NCBI GenBank assembly: GCA_016872645.1
Contig: VGZH01000005.1
Location: forward strand, 1-64,000
Direction of reading: 5' to 3'
DNA length: 64,000 bases
DNA from: Planctomycetota bacterium
Lineage (GTDB): Bacteria; Planctomycetota; Planctomycetia; Planctomycetales; Planctomycetaceae
In this document: in pieces, positions 55,701-63,999 of the stretch
How the letters are laid out: each line of letters begins with the position of its first letter
How positions within the stretch are numbered: position 1 is the stretch's first letter
Position numbers and translations under genes: made by a program
The notes under the pieces: generated by a model
The model's input: the letters and a program-made list of their open reading frames with translations, nothing else
The model's database searches: none
Told to the model about the DNA's origin: nothing

Positions 55701-57168
55701 CCAGCTTCGCTCCATCAGGCGAGACGCGCAGCAGACAACCGTCGTGATCGTGCTTACCGTCGCAGTTCCCTTTGACGAAATAGAACCAGCCGTCACGGTC
55801 CGTTTCGAGGCACGTCACATACTCATGCCCATTCGCGCTGACGTGTGCGTCGTTGTTGAAGTTCTCGTACCAGTCCGCTTCGCCGTCACCGTTGAGATCG
55901 TGTAACCGAGTGATCTGGTCTCGGCCGACGACATAAATCTGATTCTTGACGATCCTCAAACCGAGCGGCTGAAACAACCCGGTCGCGAATCGCTTCCAGA
56001 TGAGCTTCTCCAACTTGCTGTCGATGCCATTGACGAGCCACACGTCACCGTGCAACGTGCAGATGGCTGCGTCGTAGGTTGGGACTCCGTCCCGACCAGT
56101 TGGCCTACTGAAGAAGTCGTGTCCGCTGACAAACATCAGCGCCTTGTGCGGATTGTCGAACGGCAGCGTGAGCGTATCGACGACCAGCGCGTCCTCTTTG
56201 TTCGACACGACACCGCTTGTTGTGATGGGCGTCGTCCAACGAGCCGGGCCCGGCTTCACAAACCGGCGCAACGAGTTTTCATCCGTATCGATCCGTGGCT
56301 TCCGTGTTCCGTCCTGATTCTGCTTGAACACTGACGGTACGGATTCCGCCGAGAACGGCAGCAATAATTTCAAGCGGACCAATCGATCGTGCTTCGCAAC
56401 CTTGACCGTGACCGGCCGACCGTCGCGGCGGTCGAGCGTGGCCGCGTCCGGTCCGCACTCCAACAGTACCGGAGTCCCCGCCGCTGCCACGAGCAGTTCG
56501 AGTTCTGTTTCGCTCGGTGCTATCTCCAGTTCGCGCGTGATGACTCTTTCCTCGCCGAGCGTTTCGATCCATGGAGAGTCCAACACGGCAACTTGCTTCG
56601 GCCCGACGGTGTACTCAAAGACGATTCGATCGCCGTGCCGATGCAGGCCGCGATACTTGGCCCACTCGCGCGGCAGCGGGCCAAATGGTTTTGCACGCGG
56701 GTCATCAAACTTGCCGTTGAGCGACCAGCCCGGTTGTCTCGGCGAATGAAACGTCGGCGTGCTGCCGACCTTGGGAGGCCCGATGATGCCGTAACGAGCC
56801 GGATTGAACTCCAAGAATCGTTCACCGCTCCAGCCGCAGACGACACGCAGCAGCTCTGTGTCGAACAAGACCGCTGCTTCGGAGTTTTCGCCGATGCGCA
56901 CGGCGATCCCTTTGAGCGTCATCTCCTGCGGGGTCCAGATCGTGGCCGAATAAAACTGGCCGACATCCATTTGCGACAGCCGATCATCGACCGAATCTTG
57001 TTCAGTCCAACGAAAGCCAACCGCGTCCTCACCCCAATGACCGGTGATCTTGCCTGGCTTCGTGGCCGACGCGGCTTGCGTCGGCTGCCGAGGCAAGCTG
57101 CGTCCCCCACGATCAGCTACTTTTTTTTTGCAGACGCCGGATCCCCATCTTGGCTGCCGGGGAGCCAT
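52771..57168 (-). CDS. Pentahaem PVC-type propeller/cytochrome c protein (DUF6797-like), start lies inside upstream gene
   Basis: A 1465-codon ORF. Its first conserved segment is KITGHWGEDAVGFRWTEQDS (DUF6797-like). It is followed by a propeller region (LGLRIVKNQIYVVGRDQITR, NDAHVSANGHEYVTCLETDR) and a long C-terminal cytochrome region. Five CxxCH haem motifs are visible: CVRCH, CIGCH, CRQCH, CAVCH and CRQCH, at about residues 959, 1074, 1170, 1254 and 1369. Haem c attachment requires export, yet no signal peptide precedes the first domain. The only in-frame ATG (57168) is inside the ThuA/LamG gene, whose A9 run and hairpin could allow -1 recoding into this frame. Palindromes interrupt the coding sequence at 54685 and 56077. 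The true start is uncertain. Confidence 0.82.
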   Translation of the reverse strand: MAPRQPRWGSGVCKKKVADRGGRSLPRQPTQAASATKPGKITGHWGEDAVGFRWTEQDSVDDRLSQMDVGQFYSATIWTPQEMTLKGIAVRIGENSEAAVLFDTELLRVVCGWSGERFLEFNPARYGIIGPPKVGSTPTFHSPRQPGWSLNGKFDDPRAKPFGPLPREWAKYRGLHRHGDRIVFEYTVGPKQVAVLDSPWIETLGEERVITRELEIAPSETELELLVAAAGTPVLLECGPDAATLDRRDGRPVTVKVAKHDRLVRLKLLLPFSAESVPSVFKQNQDGTRKPRIDTDENSLRRFVKPGPARWTTPITTSGVVSNKEDALVVDTLTLPFDNPHKALMFVSGHDFFSRPTGRDGVPTYDAAICTLHGDVWLVNGIDSKLEKLIWKRFATGLFQPLGLRIVKNQIYVVGRDQITRLHDLNGDGEADWYENFNNDAHVSANGHEYVTCLETDRDGWFYFVKGNCDGKHDHDGCLLRVSPDGAKLEVVATGFRNANGIGIGPVGRGGQEILTVAPQEGEWTPGSAIFEAVRGGFHGYAPSAHRSPAPTEFAQPLCWIPRLQDNSCGGQVWVPPGQWGPLGGQMLHLSYGTSRVFLIPRESVVGTMTVQGATVPLPLSFESGVMRGRFHPSNGHLFVSGLRGWVSNAAKDGCFQRVRATNKQPLDVPVSFESHRNGVLLRFSDPLNAEMAEDIDNYRVQRWNYRWSAAYGSPELKVSNPREEGRDEVEVLSATHVRNLKGGDGVFLELNDMRPVNQLSIQMTLKSLLGQSIERRLDATIHGVRSEEFEFDRKPPRPRPGLLTADEQQLLVAGIRCDFVGQAGSLPQVRRMAAWKFEPREVAGVREIVASGFLVASRRGKYRLSAECGPDVEVSVGDQIVWRSSDEKPREIELPRGHSRLKIRQQVVADQSAALRLLWSGADFETEPIPPTSLFCEPLSDEVESARLGREFFARHQCVRCHRVSADVLASRESMPELHAEAPDLIGVGSRLRGDWIAQWMLNPKRMRSDARMPQLFPDKQTDEHRQQASDVAAYLISLGIPAEGDPGPTSLRIEGLPEELALRTGLKHWENLGCIGCHQLAPQTETPAEWRTSLHFVREKFLPGELSRFLQQPQRHFSWSRMPDFGLTELEADSLSNVITQRIDEGKQPPMKLPAGDTARGQKLFASLGCRQCHRVSRNEPLPQPHLPSVFGKLVAHGCLTDGEHGSSTTRIPEFHFNPAQRSVLQAFLRTDERTLASDTPDATSRRFVAELRCAVCHPRDGRMSLLPEILAEEGETGRPSEILPNLTWAGEKLHVAWVHSLLSGQIAERPRPWMKLRMPNFPARAKSLAEGLAREHGLSSDPPPRPNADPDLAEIGEVLATRAGMLDCRQCHPIGSLPPTGDKNTLLAPGINFALTRERIRYDFYRRFTLDPPRYDVSTRMPKLAAEGRTTKVKDILDGDARQQFEAVWHYLQTVPNATADP
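54685..54706. repeat. In-frame palindrome GGCAAGCTG/CAGCTTGTC in the pentahaem gene
   Basis: Arms pair at 8 of 9 positions. On the minus strand it is translated within FVGQAGSLPQVRR, matching the FVGQVSSLPQVSR segment of HrpA (35214-35238). Confidence 0.8.
56077..56097. repeat. In-frame palindrome GGTTGGGAC/GTCCCGACC in the pentahaem gene
   Basis: A 9-bp stem with one mismatch and a TCC loop. On the minus strand it is translated as TGRDGVPTYD, between GHDFFSRP and AAICTLHGDVW of the propeller. Confidence 0.75.
57061..57111 (-). promoter_or_regulatory. 51-nt hairpin downstream of the ThuA/LamG stop, candidate recoding stimulator
   Basis: On the minus strand the RNA would fold as nested stems CGUGG/CCACG, GACGC/GCGUC, CUUGC/GCAAG and UCGG/CCGA around a CAG loop, with small symmetric internal loops. 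The 5' edge is 8 nt after the end of the A AAA AAG heptamer and 5 nt after the UAG. This spacing is usual for -1 frameshift stimulators. The element could also be one of the dispersed palindromes. The sequence encodes RGGRSLPRQPTQAAS in the downstream frame. Confidence 0.55.
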
Positions 57169-59432
57169 GCCTTGAGCTTGTTCGCCGACCGATCGACAAA
57201 GCTGCCGCCATCGGTCAGTGCGTCAAAGTTCCAGAGTGCGATTGTGGAGTCATCCGCCGTCAACGCTTCGCTCGGCACACCGCTGATCGGCCGGACGCCG
57301 CGTGAGAGACGTAGCTCATCGATCGTACCGTCGCAGCCGATGACTTGATCAACCAGCGAGCCGATTGCCAATTCTTCTTGCGCCGGCTTCAACTCTGAAC
57401 CGAACGCTCCCTCTTTGGCTTTCACGGCTTGATCGGCGACTTGTTTGCCGTCCACGAACAAGCGGATGCGAGCTGATTCGAACTGCATTGCGACGTAATG
57501 CCATTTGCCGTCCGCGATGTCGGTCGTCGCGCGGACGTGATCGGGAGCCAGTCCCGGCGCGTAAACTGTCAGATGTCCTGTGCTGGGCATCGTGAAGAGT
57601 TCCCAGTGCGTCGGCGACGACTTCAGTTCGTTCGCAACCAGGATGTTGTACGAGCCTTTGCTATCGAGCTTCACCCACAGATCGACCGTGAGCGGCAGCT
57701 TGCGGAAGTCGTCGCGATGATTCACGAACGCTCCGCCAATTCGCGCGTCGAGTCCTTTTCCGAACTTGCCCTCGATAACGGCCGAGTTCGATTTGCGAAC
57801 TGGCTTTTCGATTGTCGTGACTCCGCCACGTTTCAGCGATTCGTCCAAAGTCCACGGACTGCCGGCTCGAAAGAGCGTGTTCTCTGTGATCGCGACTGGC
57901 GGATCGAAACTGAGCGGCTCGCGCCGTGCGGACCAAACGGTGCCGCGACGGATCAACGCTCCCGCTTTGCGGACCGAAACGTCCGCATGACCGAGCACCG
58001 TTTGAAAAACACGCGACTTCGAAACGTCGTAGGCCCACGCCAACGGTTCGTCTTGCTTCGTGACTTTCGAGTGAGCCGTAACGAGCGGCACGATCGGCAG
58101 CGCGCCCTGCTGACGAAAATAAAGTTCGTCGTCGGTCTCAAACGACGCCAGGCCGGCGGTGACGGGATGCTTCGCGCCAGCGGCGGTAAGATCGACTTGC
58201 AACTTGCCGAACGCATCGTGACCGCTCAACCCCGGTTTGTGATCCCAGATGCGGCGGACGATCTGCGTGCGGAACTCTGGCCAGTCAGCTTCCTTGTTGG
58301 GCAGCGTGTCGGTCCAACTTCCGTTCGCGAAGTGCATGATCGACAGTCCGCCTCCGTCATCGAGGAATTTCTTGAGTCCCGCCTTCGCCGCATCGCTCAG
58401 ACCGGGGCGATCCCAACTGCTGTAGTTGAGGACAAGAGCGTCGTAGCGTTTCATCGTTGCCAAGTCTTCCGGGTTCTCGGTCACCTCGACCCAGACGCGC
58501 GGGTCTTGTTCGAGGACCGGGATCAACGCGGCGGTCGTCTTCCGCCAGTCGTGAGCAGGATGATTGTGCCCCGTGACGATCAACACGCGAATCGGCTCCT
58601 CCATCGTCGAGACAATTCCGCCGGCGGGGACTTCAACGCCGGCCGTCCAGACGATCGCGTTGAGGATCGTGCGGCGGAAATTGTCGTCCCACCAGTTTTG
58701 AAAGAAGTGTCCGCCGGTCGTCCCGAAGCCTCGGCCACCATCTTTGCGTTCGACGGCCCAGGCGACGACGTGGTCTTTTTGTTGTCCCGGCGGCTTCGTC
58801 AGCCAGATCGGTTTCACTCGGTCATCGCCGTCACGGAAGCGGAGGTTGAAATAAAACTCTTCGCGAGCCGCGAACGGCTTCACGCCGCGCGCGACCGGGT
58901 GCTCGGCGTTACCGAGCGTCACGTTCGCGTCCCAGGTGCTGATCGCCGAGAACCACTTGTTCGCAGCCGTGCCCTTTTCGTAGTCGAAGTAGCCACCGAC
59001 CCATTCGGTGATCTGATCGTGAACTCGGCTGGGGTTGAACGTCGCCCAGTGAAATTGAACGAACCCGCAACCGTGCTTCATCTGCCGTTCGAGCGTTTGA
59101 AATCGCTCGCCGACGTACAGCGGATGGTCGGTCGCGTTGCGATCTCCGCCGTCCGAGATCATCACGATCGTCGCGGCATCATCGAGCGTCTTCTCGTCGG
59201 CGGGCCAGCCTTTGAAGTGCGTCTCGACGGCGACCTTGCCCTTCGTACTGGGCGATGTGTCGAGCAGATGCTTGAGCAGGATCACGCTCTTTTCGTACTC
59301 GTGGGCGTGCTTGCCATGACCGGTGATCGGGCCGGCGATGAGCACGATCTTCTTGGAAGGCACCGGCTCGGCCGCAGTCAGCTGACCGAAGGACATCAGC
59401 AGACAACTGGCTGCCAGCAACCACGACCGCAT
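57117..59432 (-). CDS. Secreted ThuA/LamG-domain protein ending at an A9 run
   Basis: A 771-residue exported protein with signal peptide RSWLLAASCLLMSFGQLTAA. Two ThuA-like domains follow: KKIVLIAGPITGHGKHAHEY...GTTGGHFFQNWWDD and EEPIRVLIVTGHNHPAHDWRK...GGLSIMHFANGSW. The last ~220 residues are a LamG/concanavalin-like domain (LTVDLWVKLDSKGSYNILV, HYVAMQFESARIRLFVDGKQV). ThuA domains are linked to sugar (trehalose) utilisation. The ATG at 59432 has AGGAG upstream. The ORF closes with AAAAAAAAAG-TAG, containing the heptamer A AAA AAG just before the stop. The -1 frame is open into the pentahaem protein, so a fusion product is possible. Confidence 0.9.
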   Translation of the reverse strand: MRSWLLAASCLLMSFGQLTAAEPVPSKKIVLIAGPITGHGKHAHEYEKSVILLKHLLDTSPSTKGKVAVETHFKGWPADEKTLDDAATIVMISDGGDRNATDHPLYVGERFQTLERQMKHGCGFVQFHWATFNPSRVHDQITEWVGGYFDYEKGTAANKWFSAISTWDANVTLGNAEHPVARGVKPFAAREEFYFNLRFRDGDDRVKPIWLTKPPGQQKDHVVAWAVERKDGGRGFGTTGGHFFQNWWDDNFRRTILNAIVWTAGVEVPAGGIVSTMEEPIRVLIVTGHNHPAHDWRKTTAALIPVLEQDPRVWVEVTENPEDLATMKRYDALVLNYSSWDRPGLSDAAKAGLKKFLDDGGGLSIMHFANGSWTDTLPNKEADWPEFRTQIVRRIWDHKPGLSGHDAFGKLQVDLTAAGAKHPVTAGLASFETDDELYFRQQGALPIVPLVTAHSKVTKQDEPLAWAYDVSKSRVFQTVLGHADVSVRKAGALIRRGTVWSARREPLSFDPPVAITENTLFRAGSPWTLDESLKRGGVTTIEKPVRKSNSAVIEGKFGKGLDARIGGAFVNHRDDFRKLPLTVDLWVKLDSKGSYNILVANELKSSPTHWELFTMPSTGHLTVYAPGLAPDHVRATTDIADGKWHYVAMQFESARIRLFVDGKQVADQAVKAKEGAFGSELKPAQEELAIGSLVDQVIGCDGTIDELRLSRGVRPISGVPSEALTADDSTIALWNFDALTDGGSFVDRSANKLKAWLPGSQDGDPASAKKK
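57120..57126 (-). promoter_or_regulatory. Candidate -1 slippery heptamer A AAA AAG
   Basis: The zero-frame codons GCA AAA AAA AAG TAG end the ThuA/LamG ORF. The last seven bases before the stop form A AAA AAG, the heptamer used in E. coli dnaX, inside an A9 run that also permits transcriptional slippage. A single -1 slip yields AAA AAA GTA and enters the open downstream frame. Confidence 0.5.
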
Positions 59433-59532
59433 ACCGAAGGCTCCTAGATGAACGAGTTCACCAAAATGTATCACGAGTGCCACGGCAGTGTCAGCCGTGA
59501 CGCTCGACAGTTGTGGGTATCACCCATGCACT

Positions 59533-60606
59533 TCATCCGTTTTGTTCCAGCCGATCCGAATCCTGCTTGGCGGAACGGCCCACCCAATCGTCCAACCAGT
59601 CTGCGAGCGCCGCTGCCTCGGTGCCGCTGGTCGTCTTCAAAACTAATCGTTTCGCAGGTTGACCGTTGTCATCGTTAAACGACAACAAGATCGAGAAGTC
59701 CCACGCCTGCTGGTCGTTTTCGATTTGCGGCAAATCGTCGATTTCAACGCCGAGCAATCGTGAGCGCGGCAACGACAACTCGGGCGTGTTTGTGGATGAC
59801 GGCCACGTGACCGTTTCTAGAGCGTCGTCCAGGACTAAAACCGGCGGCTCACGAAGGACCAGCGACCGTGTGTGCCTGAATGCCATAATGCTCAACACGA
59901 TCACGGTCGCCCAGACAGTGATCATGACGCTCAAATCTTCGGACCAACCGCCAAATCCCACGACAAACATCGCCACGATGCTCAACACTCCGCTCGCAAT
60001 CAGGGCCACGATCAAGGGCTGACCATTAGTGGGGAGCACCAACCACCGATCCGACTCGCGCCGCAGCGGCAGCGAGCTGACGCCGGCCAGGCGACGCGCG
60101 ACCCAGATCCAGCCAGCAACCATGATCAGGTTGAAAGGCAGCAAGAGCAACGGGAGGAACAGCAGACGCCCGTCAAGCATTCGTTGCAGCGCCGCGTTGC
60201 CGGGATCACGTGGGTTGTAGAAAACGGCGACGCGCTGACCGACTGGCAATTTGGCAATCACCTCTTTCGCACTGCGGGCATTGCCGTCTCCAAACCCGTA
60301 GAAGTGTACCCGCTCGCCAGTGAAGTCCCGGCCATCGACTTGATAGCGATACCGGACTTCGGGGTGGAACGAATCCCGTTCGTTGTCGAATTCGCGGCGC
60401 ACTTCGCTGTGCGTGATTTCGCCGGGTACGTCGGGATACGTCTGAGCCAAAAGCGTCGTCGCCGAGAAGTACACGATCATGCCGTCGAACATCAGCGTGA
60501 ACGCTGACCACAGCAACAGCCACACCGCACCGAAGCCCGATCCCAAAATCCATTCACGGCGCGACGATCGAAAGCGGCGGCGAGCAGTCGTGGCATCGAC
60601 GGACAT
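59533..60606 (-). CDS. DUF3592 domain-containing membrane protein
   Basis: A protein of about 357 residues. A first transmembrane segment (ILGSGFGAVWLLLWSAFTLMFDGMIVYF) is followed by an extracytoplasmic DUF3592 domain (PDVPGEITHSEV, VRYRYQVDGRDFTGERVHFYG, LPVGQRVAVFYNPRDPGNAAL) and further membrane segments (LLFLPLLLLPFNLIMVAGWIWV, IVALIASGVLSIVAMFVVGFG, VMITVWATVIVLSIMAF). The C-terminal ~110 residues form a soluble domain. Function of DUF3592 proteins is unknown. The start at 60606 (MSVDATT) or 60636 is possible. It is followed on the same strand by no related gene. Confidence 0.82.
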   Translation of the reverse strand: MSVDATTARRRFRSSRREWILGSGFGAVWLLLWSAFTLMFDGMIVYFSATTLLAQTYPDVPGEITHSEVRREFDNERDSFHPEVRYRYQVDGRDFTGERVHFYGFGDGNARSAKEVIAKLPVGQRVAVFYNPRDPGNAALQRMLDGRLLFLPLLLLPFNLIMVAGWIWVARRLAGVSSLPLRRESDRWLVLPTNGQPLIVALIASGVLSIVAMFVVGFGGWSEDLSVMITVWATVIVLSIMAFRHTRSLVLREPPVLVLDDALETVTWPSSTNTPELSLPRSRLLGVEIDDLPQIENDQQAWDFSILLSFNDDNGQPAKRLVLKTTSGTEAAALADWLDDWVGRSAKQDSDRLEQNG

Positions 60607-60657
60607 CACAAGAGCCCCTGGTTTCAGATTTCGCAATCGGCGCCTGTGGCGTGCCGG

Positions 60658-61869
60658 CTATTCCTTGGCTAACTCGCGAGCGACTTCTTCGGATCGTCGC
60701 ATGACCCGCAACACATTGCCGCTCATCAGTTGGTGAATCTGCGCAGCAGAATAGCCACGATCGAGCAGCACTTGTGTGATAACGGGATACTTCGAGACGT
60801 CTTCCAATTGTTTGGGGACCTTGTCGATGCCGTCGAAATCGGAACCGAGGCCGACATGGTCGATGCCGGCGACTTTGACAATGTGCTCGATATGATCGGC
60901 GACATCGAATACATCGCCGGATTCGATCGGGTTTTCCGTGATCCAGCGTTTGCGAGCGGCCTGATAGTCCTGCTCGTCGGGAAACTTTTTCTTCAGCTCG
61001 CGAGTGACCGCGAACATGTTGGCTCGGCGCTTGGCCGATTCGGGGTGAATGAAACCGGAGTAGAAATTGACCATCACGACGCCGCCATTCTTGGCGGTCA
61101 ATTTCAGAATGTCATCGGGCACATTGCGTGGATGATCGGCCACGGCTCGCGCGGACGAGTGGGAGAAGATGATCGGAGCTTTTGTCACACGCAGCGCGTC
61201 GCGCATCGTGTCGGACGAGACGTGCGACAGGTCGACCATCATGCCCAGCCGATTCATTTCGCGGACGACCTCTTCGCCGAATTCGGTCAGGCCGCCGTGC
61301 TTGGCTTCGTCGGTGGCCGCATCGACCCAGGCCAGCGTGTCCGAATGCGTCAGCGTCATGTAGCCGACGCCGAGCTCGCGCAGTCGCCGCAGCTTGTCGA
61401 GCGAATTCTCGATCGAGTGACCTCCTTCAACACCGATCAGCGAGGCAATCTTGCCAGACTTTTGAATGCGAAGGACGCTGTCGGCGGTCTTCGCAAACTC
61501 GAAGACATCGGGATATCGCTTGACCATGGCGTGAATGATCGCGATCTGTTCGAGCGTCATGGTGAAGGCGCGGTTTTCCTTGGACGTCTCAGCAGGGACG
61601 TACGCTGCCCAAAACTGCGCACCGACGTTGCCGACACGAAGTCGCGGAATGTCCGTGTGAAATCGCGGCACACCTGCGGCGAGGTCCGCCTTGTCGAACG
61701 AACCTCCGGCGCGCTGCCGCACCTCCCACGGCAAGTCGTTGTGACCGTCGAAAACGAAGCCGGACGAATGAATGCGGCGAGCTTGGTCACTGACGACGAC
61801 CTGCGGCCGTTCGGCACCCGAGACAGAAGAGACTGCAACGGCGAGCCAAATGACGGGAAAGATTCGCAT
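60658..61869 (-). CDS. Membrane dipeptidase, peptidase family M19
   Basis: A 403-residue protein with signal peptide RIFPVIWLAVAVSSVSGA. It is a renal dipeptidase-like TIM-barrel zinc hydrolase: FVFDGHNDLPWEV (HxD zinc ligands), LIGVEGGHSIEN (bridging glutamate), MVDLSHVSSDTM, IIFSHSSARAV and DHVGLGSDFDGID. M19 enzymes hydrolyse dipeptides, including some with D-residues at the C-terminal side. The signal peptide indicates an extracytoplasmic role such as peptide nutrition or cell-wall peptide recycling. A palindromic repeat lies 12 nt upstream of the start. Confidence 0.94.
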   Translation of the reverse strand: MRIFPVIWLAVAVSSVSGAERPQVVVSDQARRIHSSGFVFDGHNDLPWEVRQRAGGSFDKADLAAGVPRFHTDIPRLRVGNVGAQFWAAYVPAETSKENRAFTMTLEQIAIIHAMVKRYPDVFEFAKTADSVLRIQKSGKIASLIGVEGGHSIENSLDKLRRLRELGVGYMTLTHSDTLAWVDAATDEAKHGGLTEFGEEVVREMNRLGMMVDLSHVSSDTMRDALRVTKAPIIFSHSSARAVADHPRNVPDDILKLTAKNGGVVMVNFYSGFIHPESAKRRANMFAVTRELKKKFPDEQDYQAARKRWITENPIESGDVFDVADHIEHIVKVAGIDHVGLGSDFDGIDKVPKQLEDVSKYPVITQVLLDRGYSAAQIHQLMSGNVLRVMRRSEEVARELAKE

Positions 61870-61880
61870 AGGATTGACTT

Positions 61881-61956
61881 TGGAGGGTGGTGTGTCAGCA
61901 CCGCTGTGAATCTACGGTGGGAAAATTCCCAAGCGATGCTGACACACCGCACTCCA
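61881..61956. repeat. Inverted repeat of the GTGCGGTGTGTCAGCAC family
   Basis: Arms at 61881-61905 and 61932-61956 are reverse complements at 22 of 25 positions with a 26-nt centre. It occupies the gap between the FtsK-type gene and the dipeptidase gene, ending close to both. Relatives lie at 13676 and 18156. Confidence 0.9.
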
Positions 61957-61962
61957 AAAGGG

Positions 61963-63999
61963 CTACAAAATCGTAAATTGCGATAGGTCTTCACCGACGG
62001 CCAGTGGTTCGTCAACGTCCTGGTTGGGGGCGGTCGGGCGCAGGCGTGCCGCGACGTCGGACAACCATTCGGGGCTTGGCGGACCGTAGGGGCGGAATTT
62101 CTCGTTACTTCCTTGATCGACCGAATGCAGGATCGCCCGGTTCGGACCGAGCTTGCTGGCCAGCGGACTGTCGATCAGGTTGCTGGAATCGGACGCGCTC
62201 AACTGGAACACGATTCTCATTTCGAACTCGCGCAGCGTTTGCGAACTGAACCAGCGGCTGACGTTGTTGTACGTGTCGCTCCAAACGAGCGTGTGGATCC
62301 CGAATCCCGGACCGTTCTTGAGCAGATCGGTGAACTGCTTGCCGGGGCTCACTTTCTTTTCGCCGCTGCCGAAGCTGAAACCCATGTCGTCGTCCGATTT
62401 CTTCAGATCGCGAAAGCGGCCGAGATTAAAGATCACGACGAAGATCGGTAGGTCGTCGCGCGAACCCGATTGCTCGCGTCTCGTCAATTCGGTGGTGAGC
62501 TTTGTGAGGACGGCCGGCACGTCGCGTGGTTCCCCGAGCGTGACTTCGTGCGGCAGAGCAGCTTGGAGTTCCTTCCAAGTCTCTGTCGAAACTCCGCCGA
62601 AGTTACCATCGAGGACGACGAACGTGGCGACTCGCGGCTCCCCTGACACAGCGTTCGGAGGAATCTGGCAGGCGAGGCTGATAAGGCTGGTTGCCAACAG
62701 GCCAACGGTCGCGAGATCGCTCTGTCCGACGACCAGCAGGTTCTGCCCGGCCTGTGGATGAAACGTGATCGCTGTCGGATCTTTGATCGCCACCGCTTCA
62801 CCCAGCCACGCCACGCGCTCTCGCAGCGGAGCTTCCCACTGCGGAGCATCGATGAGTCGCGAAAGCTCGATGTTGCGGTGCGGATCGGCCGGGATGTTTC
62901 CTTCGAAGACGATTGCTGGCGGCATTTGCACGTGCCGGTTTTGAGACAGTTGTTGCACTCGGCCGAGATGAAAATCGCGTCGGTCGTCTTCGAGCCATGC
63001 GATCTGAAACGGGTGGTTGCCTTCGAGCATTCCGTTGGCGTCGTTGTAAATCGCTTCGCCGGGACGAGTCAGTAATCGAGCCGCCGTGTTATCTTCGGAC
63101 AGGATCAGGTGCGCGTCGCTCTCACTGCATTGCAGCGCGATGCGGACCGCCATCTGGCCGAGCGTGCTGCGGGCCAGCGAGTACGCTCCGCCGAGCGTTT
63201 GTGAACCGAGCAGCACATGCACTCCGAACGCTCGGCCTTGTCGGACCAATCGATCGAGCAGCAGCGCGGCGGTCTGCGAGTGTTTATCGTCTTCGACGAA
63301 GAACTCTTGAAACTCGTCAACGATCAACAGCAATCGCGGCATGGGGACTTCGGGTCGGGCATCGCGGAAACCGGCGAGGTCCTGCACTCCAACTTCGCGG
63401 AACAAATCGCCGCGCTCTTTCAAAATCGCGTCCAGCCGTTCAAGCACGCTGACCCCAAATTCGCGGTCGCTCTCGATGGCGATCACTCGCGCGTGCGGCA
63501 ATTCGTGAGTCGCGTAAGTTTTGAACTCGACCCCCTTCTTGAAGTCGATCAGGTAGAAGTGCAACTGGTCGGGACCGTAATGCAGCGAGGCGTTCGTGAT
63601 CAGAATGTGCAGAAACGTCGATTTTCCGGAACCCGTCTTGCCGGCGATGAGCACGTGCTGCGAAGTCCCTTTGCCCAACCGAAGATGTTGCAGCTTCGTG
63701 GCGCCAGCTCGGCCGAGCGGCACATCCAATCCGCCGCGAGTGTCGCTGACCCACAACTGCGTGTCCTTCGGCGCGATTCGCTCGAATGCGACTTCGACTC
63801 GCCGCGCGTCTTTCGATTCGTGCCCAGCGGCTTTGACGAGCTTCGTGAACAGGTCCGAGCCTGGAGGAGCATCGAGCGTCAACGGCAGGGCCTTCAATTC
63901 GTCATCCGAAGAGGCAAATGCGGCGCCTGTCCAATCGAAGACCGTTGCGTTGGTCGCCAGATCACCCAGATCGAAATTCAACGGCAAACGGAGTTTCAT
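61963..63999 (-). CDS. Tandem FtsK/SpoIIIE-type ATPase, N-terminus outside the window
   Basis: A 678-codon ORF running to the right edge; the ATG at 63999 is probably internal. The first ATPase module has a full Walker A (IAGKTGSGKSTFLHIL) and Walker B (RLLLIVDEFQEFF) with FtsK features (LPHARVIAIESDREFGVSVLERL). The second begins with QNLLVVGQSDLATVGLLA, which lacks the GKS/T lysine, so it is probably non-hydrolysing. Tandem modules with an inactive second copy are reminiscent of type VII-type secretion ATPases (EssC/EccC), but no secretion genes are visible in the window. Chromosome or plasmid translocation by an FtsK relative is the other option. Confidence 0.85.
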   Translation of the reverse strand: MKLRLPLNFDLGDLATNATVFDWTGAAFASSDDELKALPLTLDAPPGSDLFTKLVKAAGHESKDARRVEVAFERIAPKDTQLWVSDTRGGLDVPLGRAGATKLQHLRLGKGTSQHVLIAGKTGSGKSTFLHILITNASLHYGPDQLHFYLIDFKKGVEFKTYATHELPHARVIAIESDREFGVSVLERLDAILKERGDLFREVGVQDLAGFRDARPEVPMPRLLLIVDEFQEFFVEDDKHSQTAALLLDRLVRQGRAFGVHVLLGSQTLGGAYSLARSTLGQMAVRIALQCSESDAHLILSEDNTAARLLTRPGEAIYNDANGMLEGNHPFQIAWLEDDRRDFHLGRVQQLSQNRHVQMPPAIVFEGNIPADPHRNIELSRLIDAPQWEAPLRERVAWLGEAVAIKDPTAITFHPQAGQNLLVVGQSDLATVGLLATSLISLACQIPPNAVSGEPRVATFVVLDGNFGGVSTETWKELQAALPHEVTLGEPRDVPAVLTKLTTELTRREQSGSRDDLPIFVVIFNLGRFRDLKKSDDDMGFSFGSGEKKVSPGKQFTDLLKNGPGFGIHTLVWSDTYNNVSRWFSSQTLREFEMRIVFQLSASDSSNLIDSPLASKLGPNRAILHSVDQGSNEKFRPYGPPSPEWLSDVAARLRPTAPNQDVDEPLAVGEDLSQFTIL

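Noticed and set aside
57498-59447. 649-codon ORF on the plus strand
   Set aside because: Antisense to the ThuA/LamG gene, with no domain resemblance and shadow-type composition (repeated R, D, E and V).
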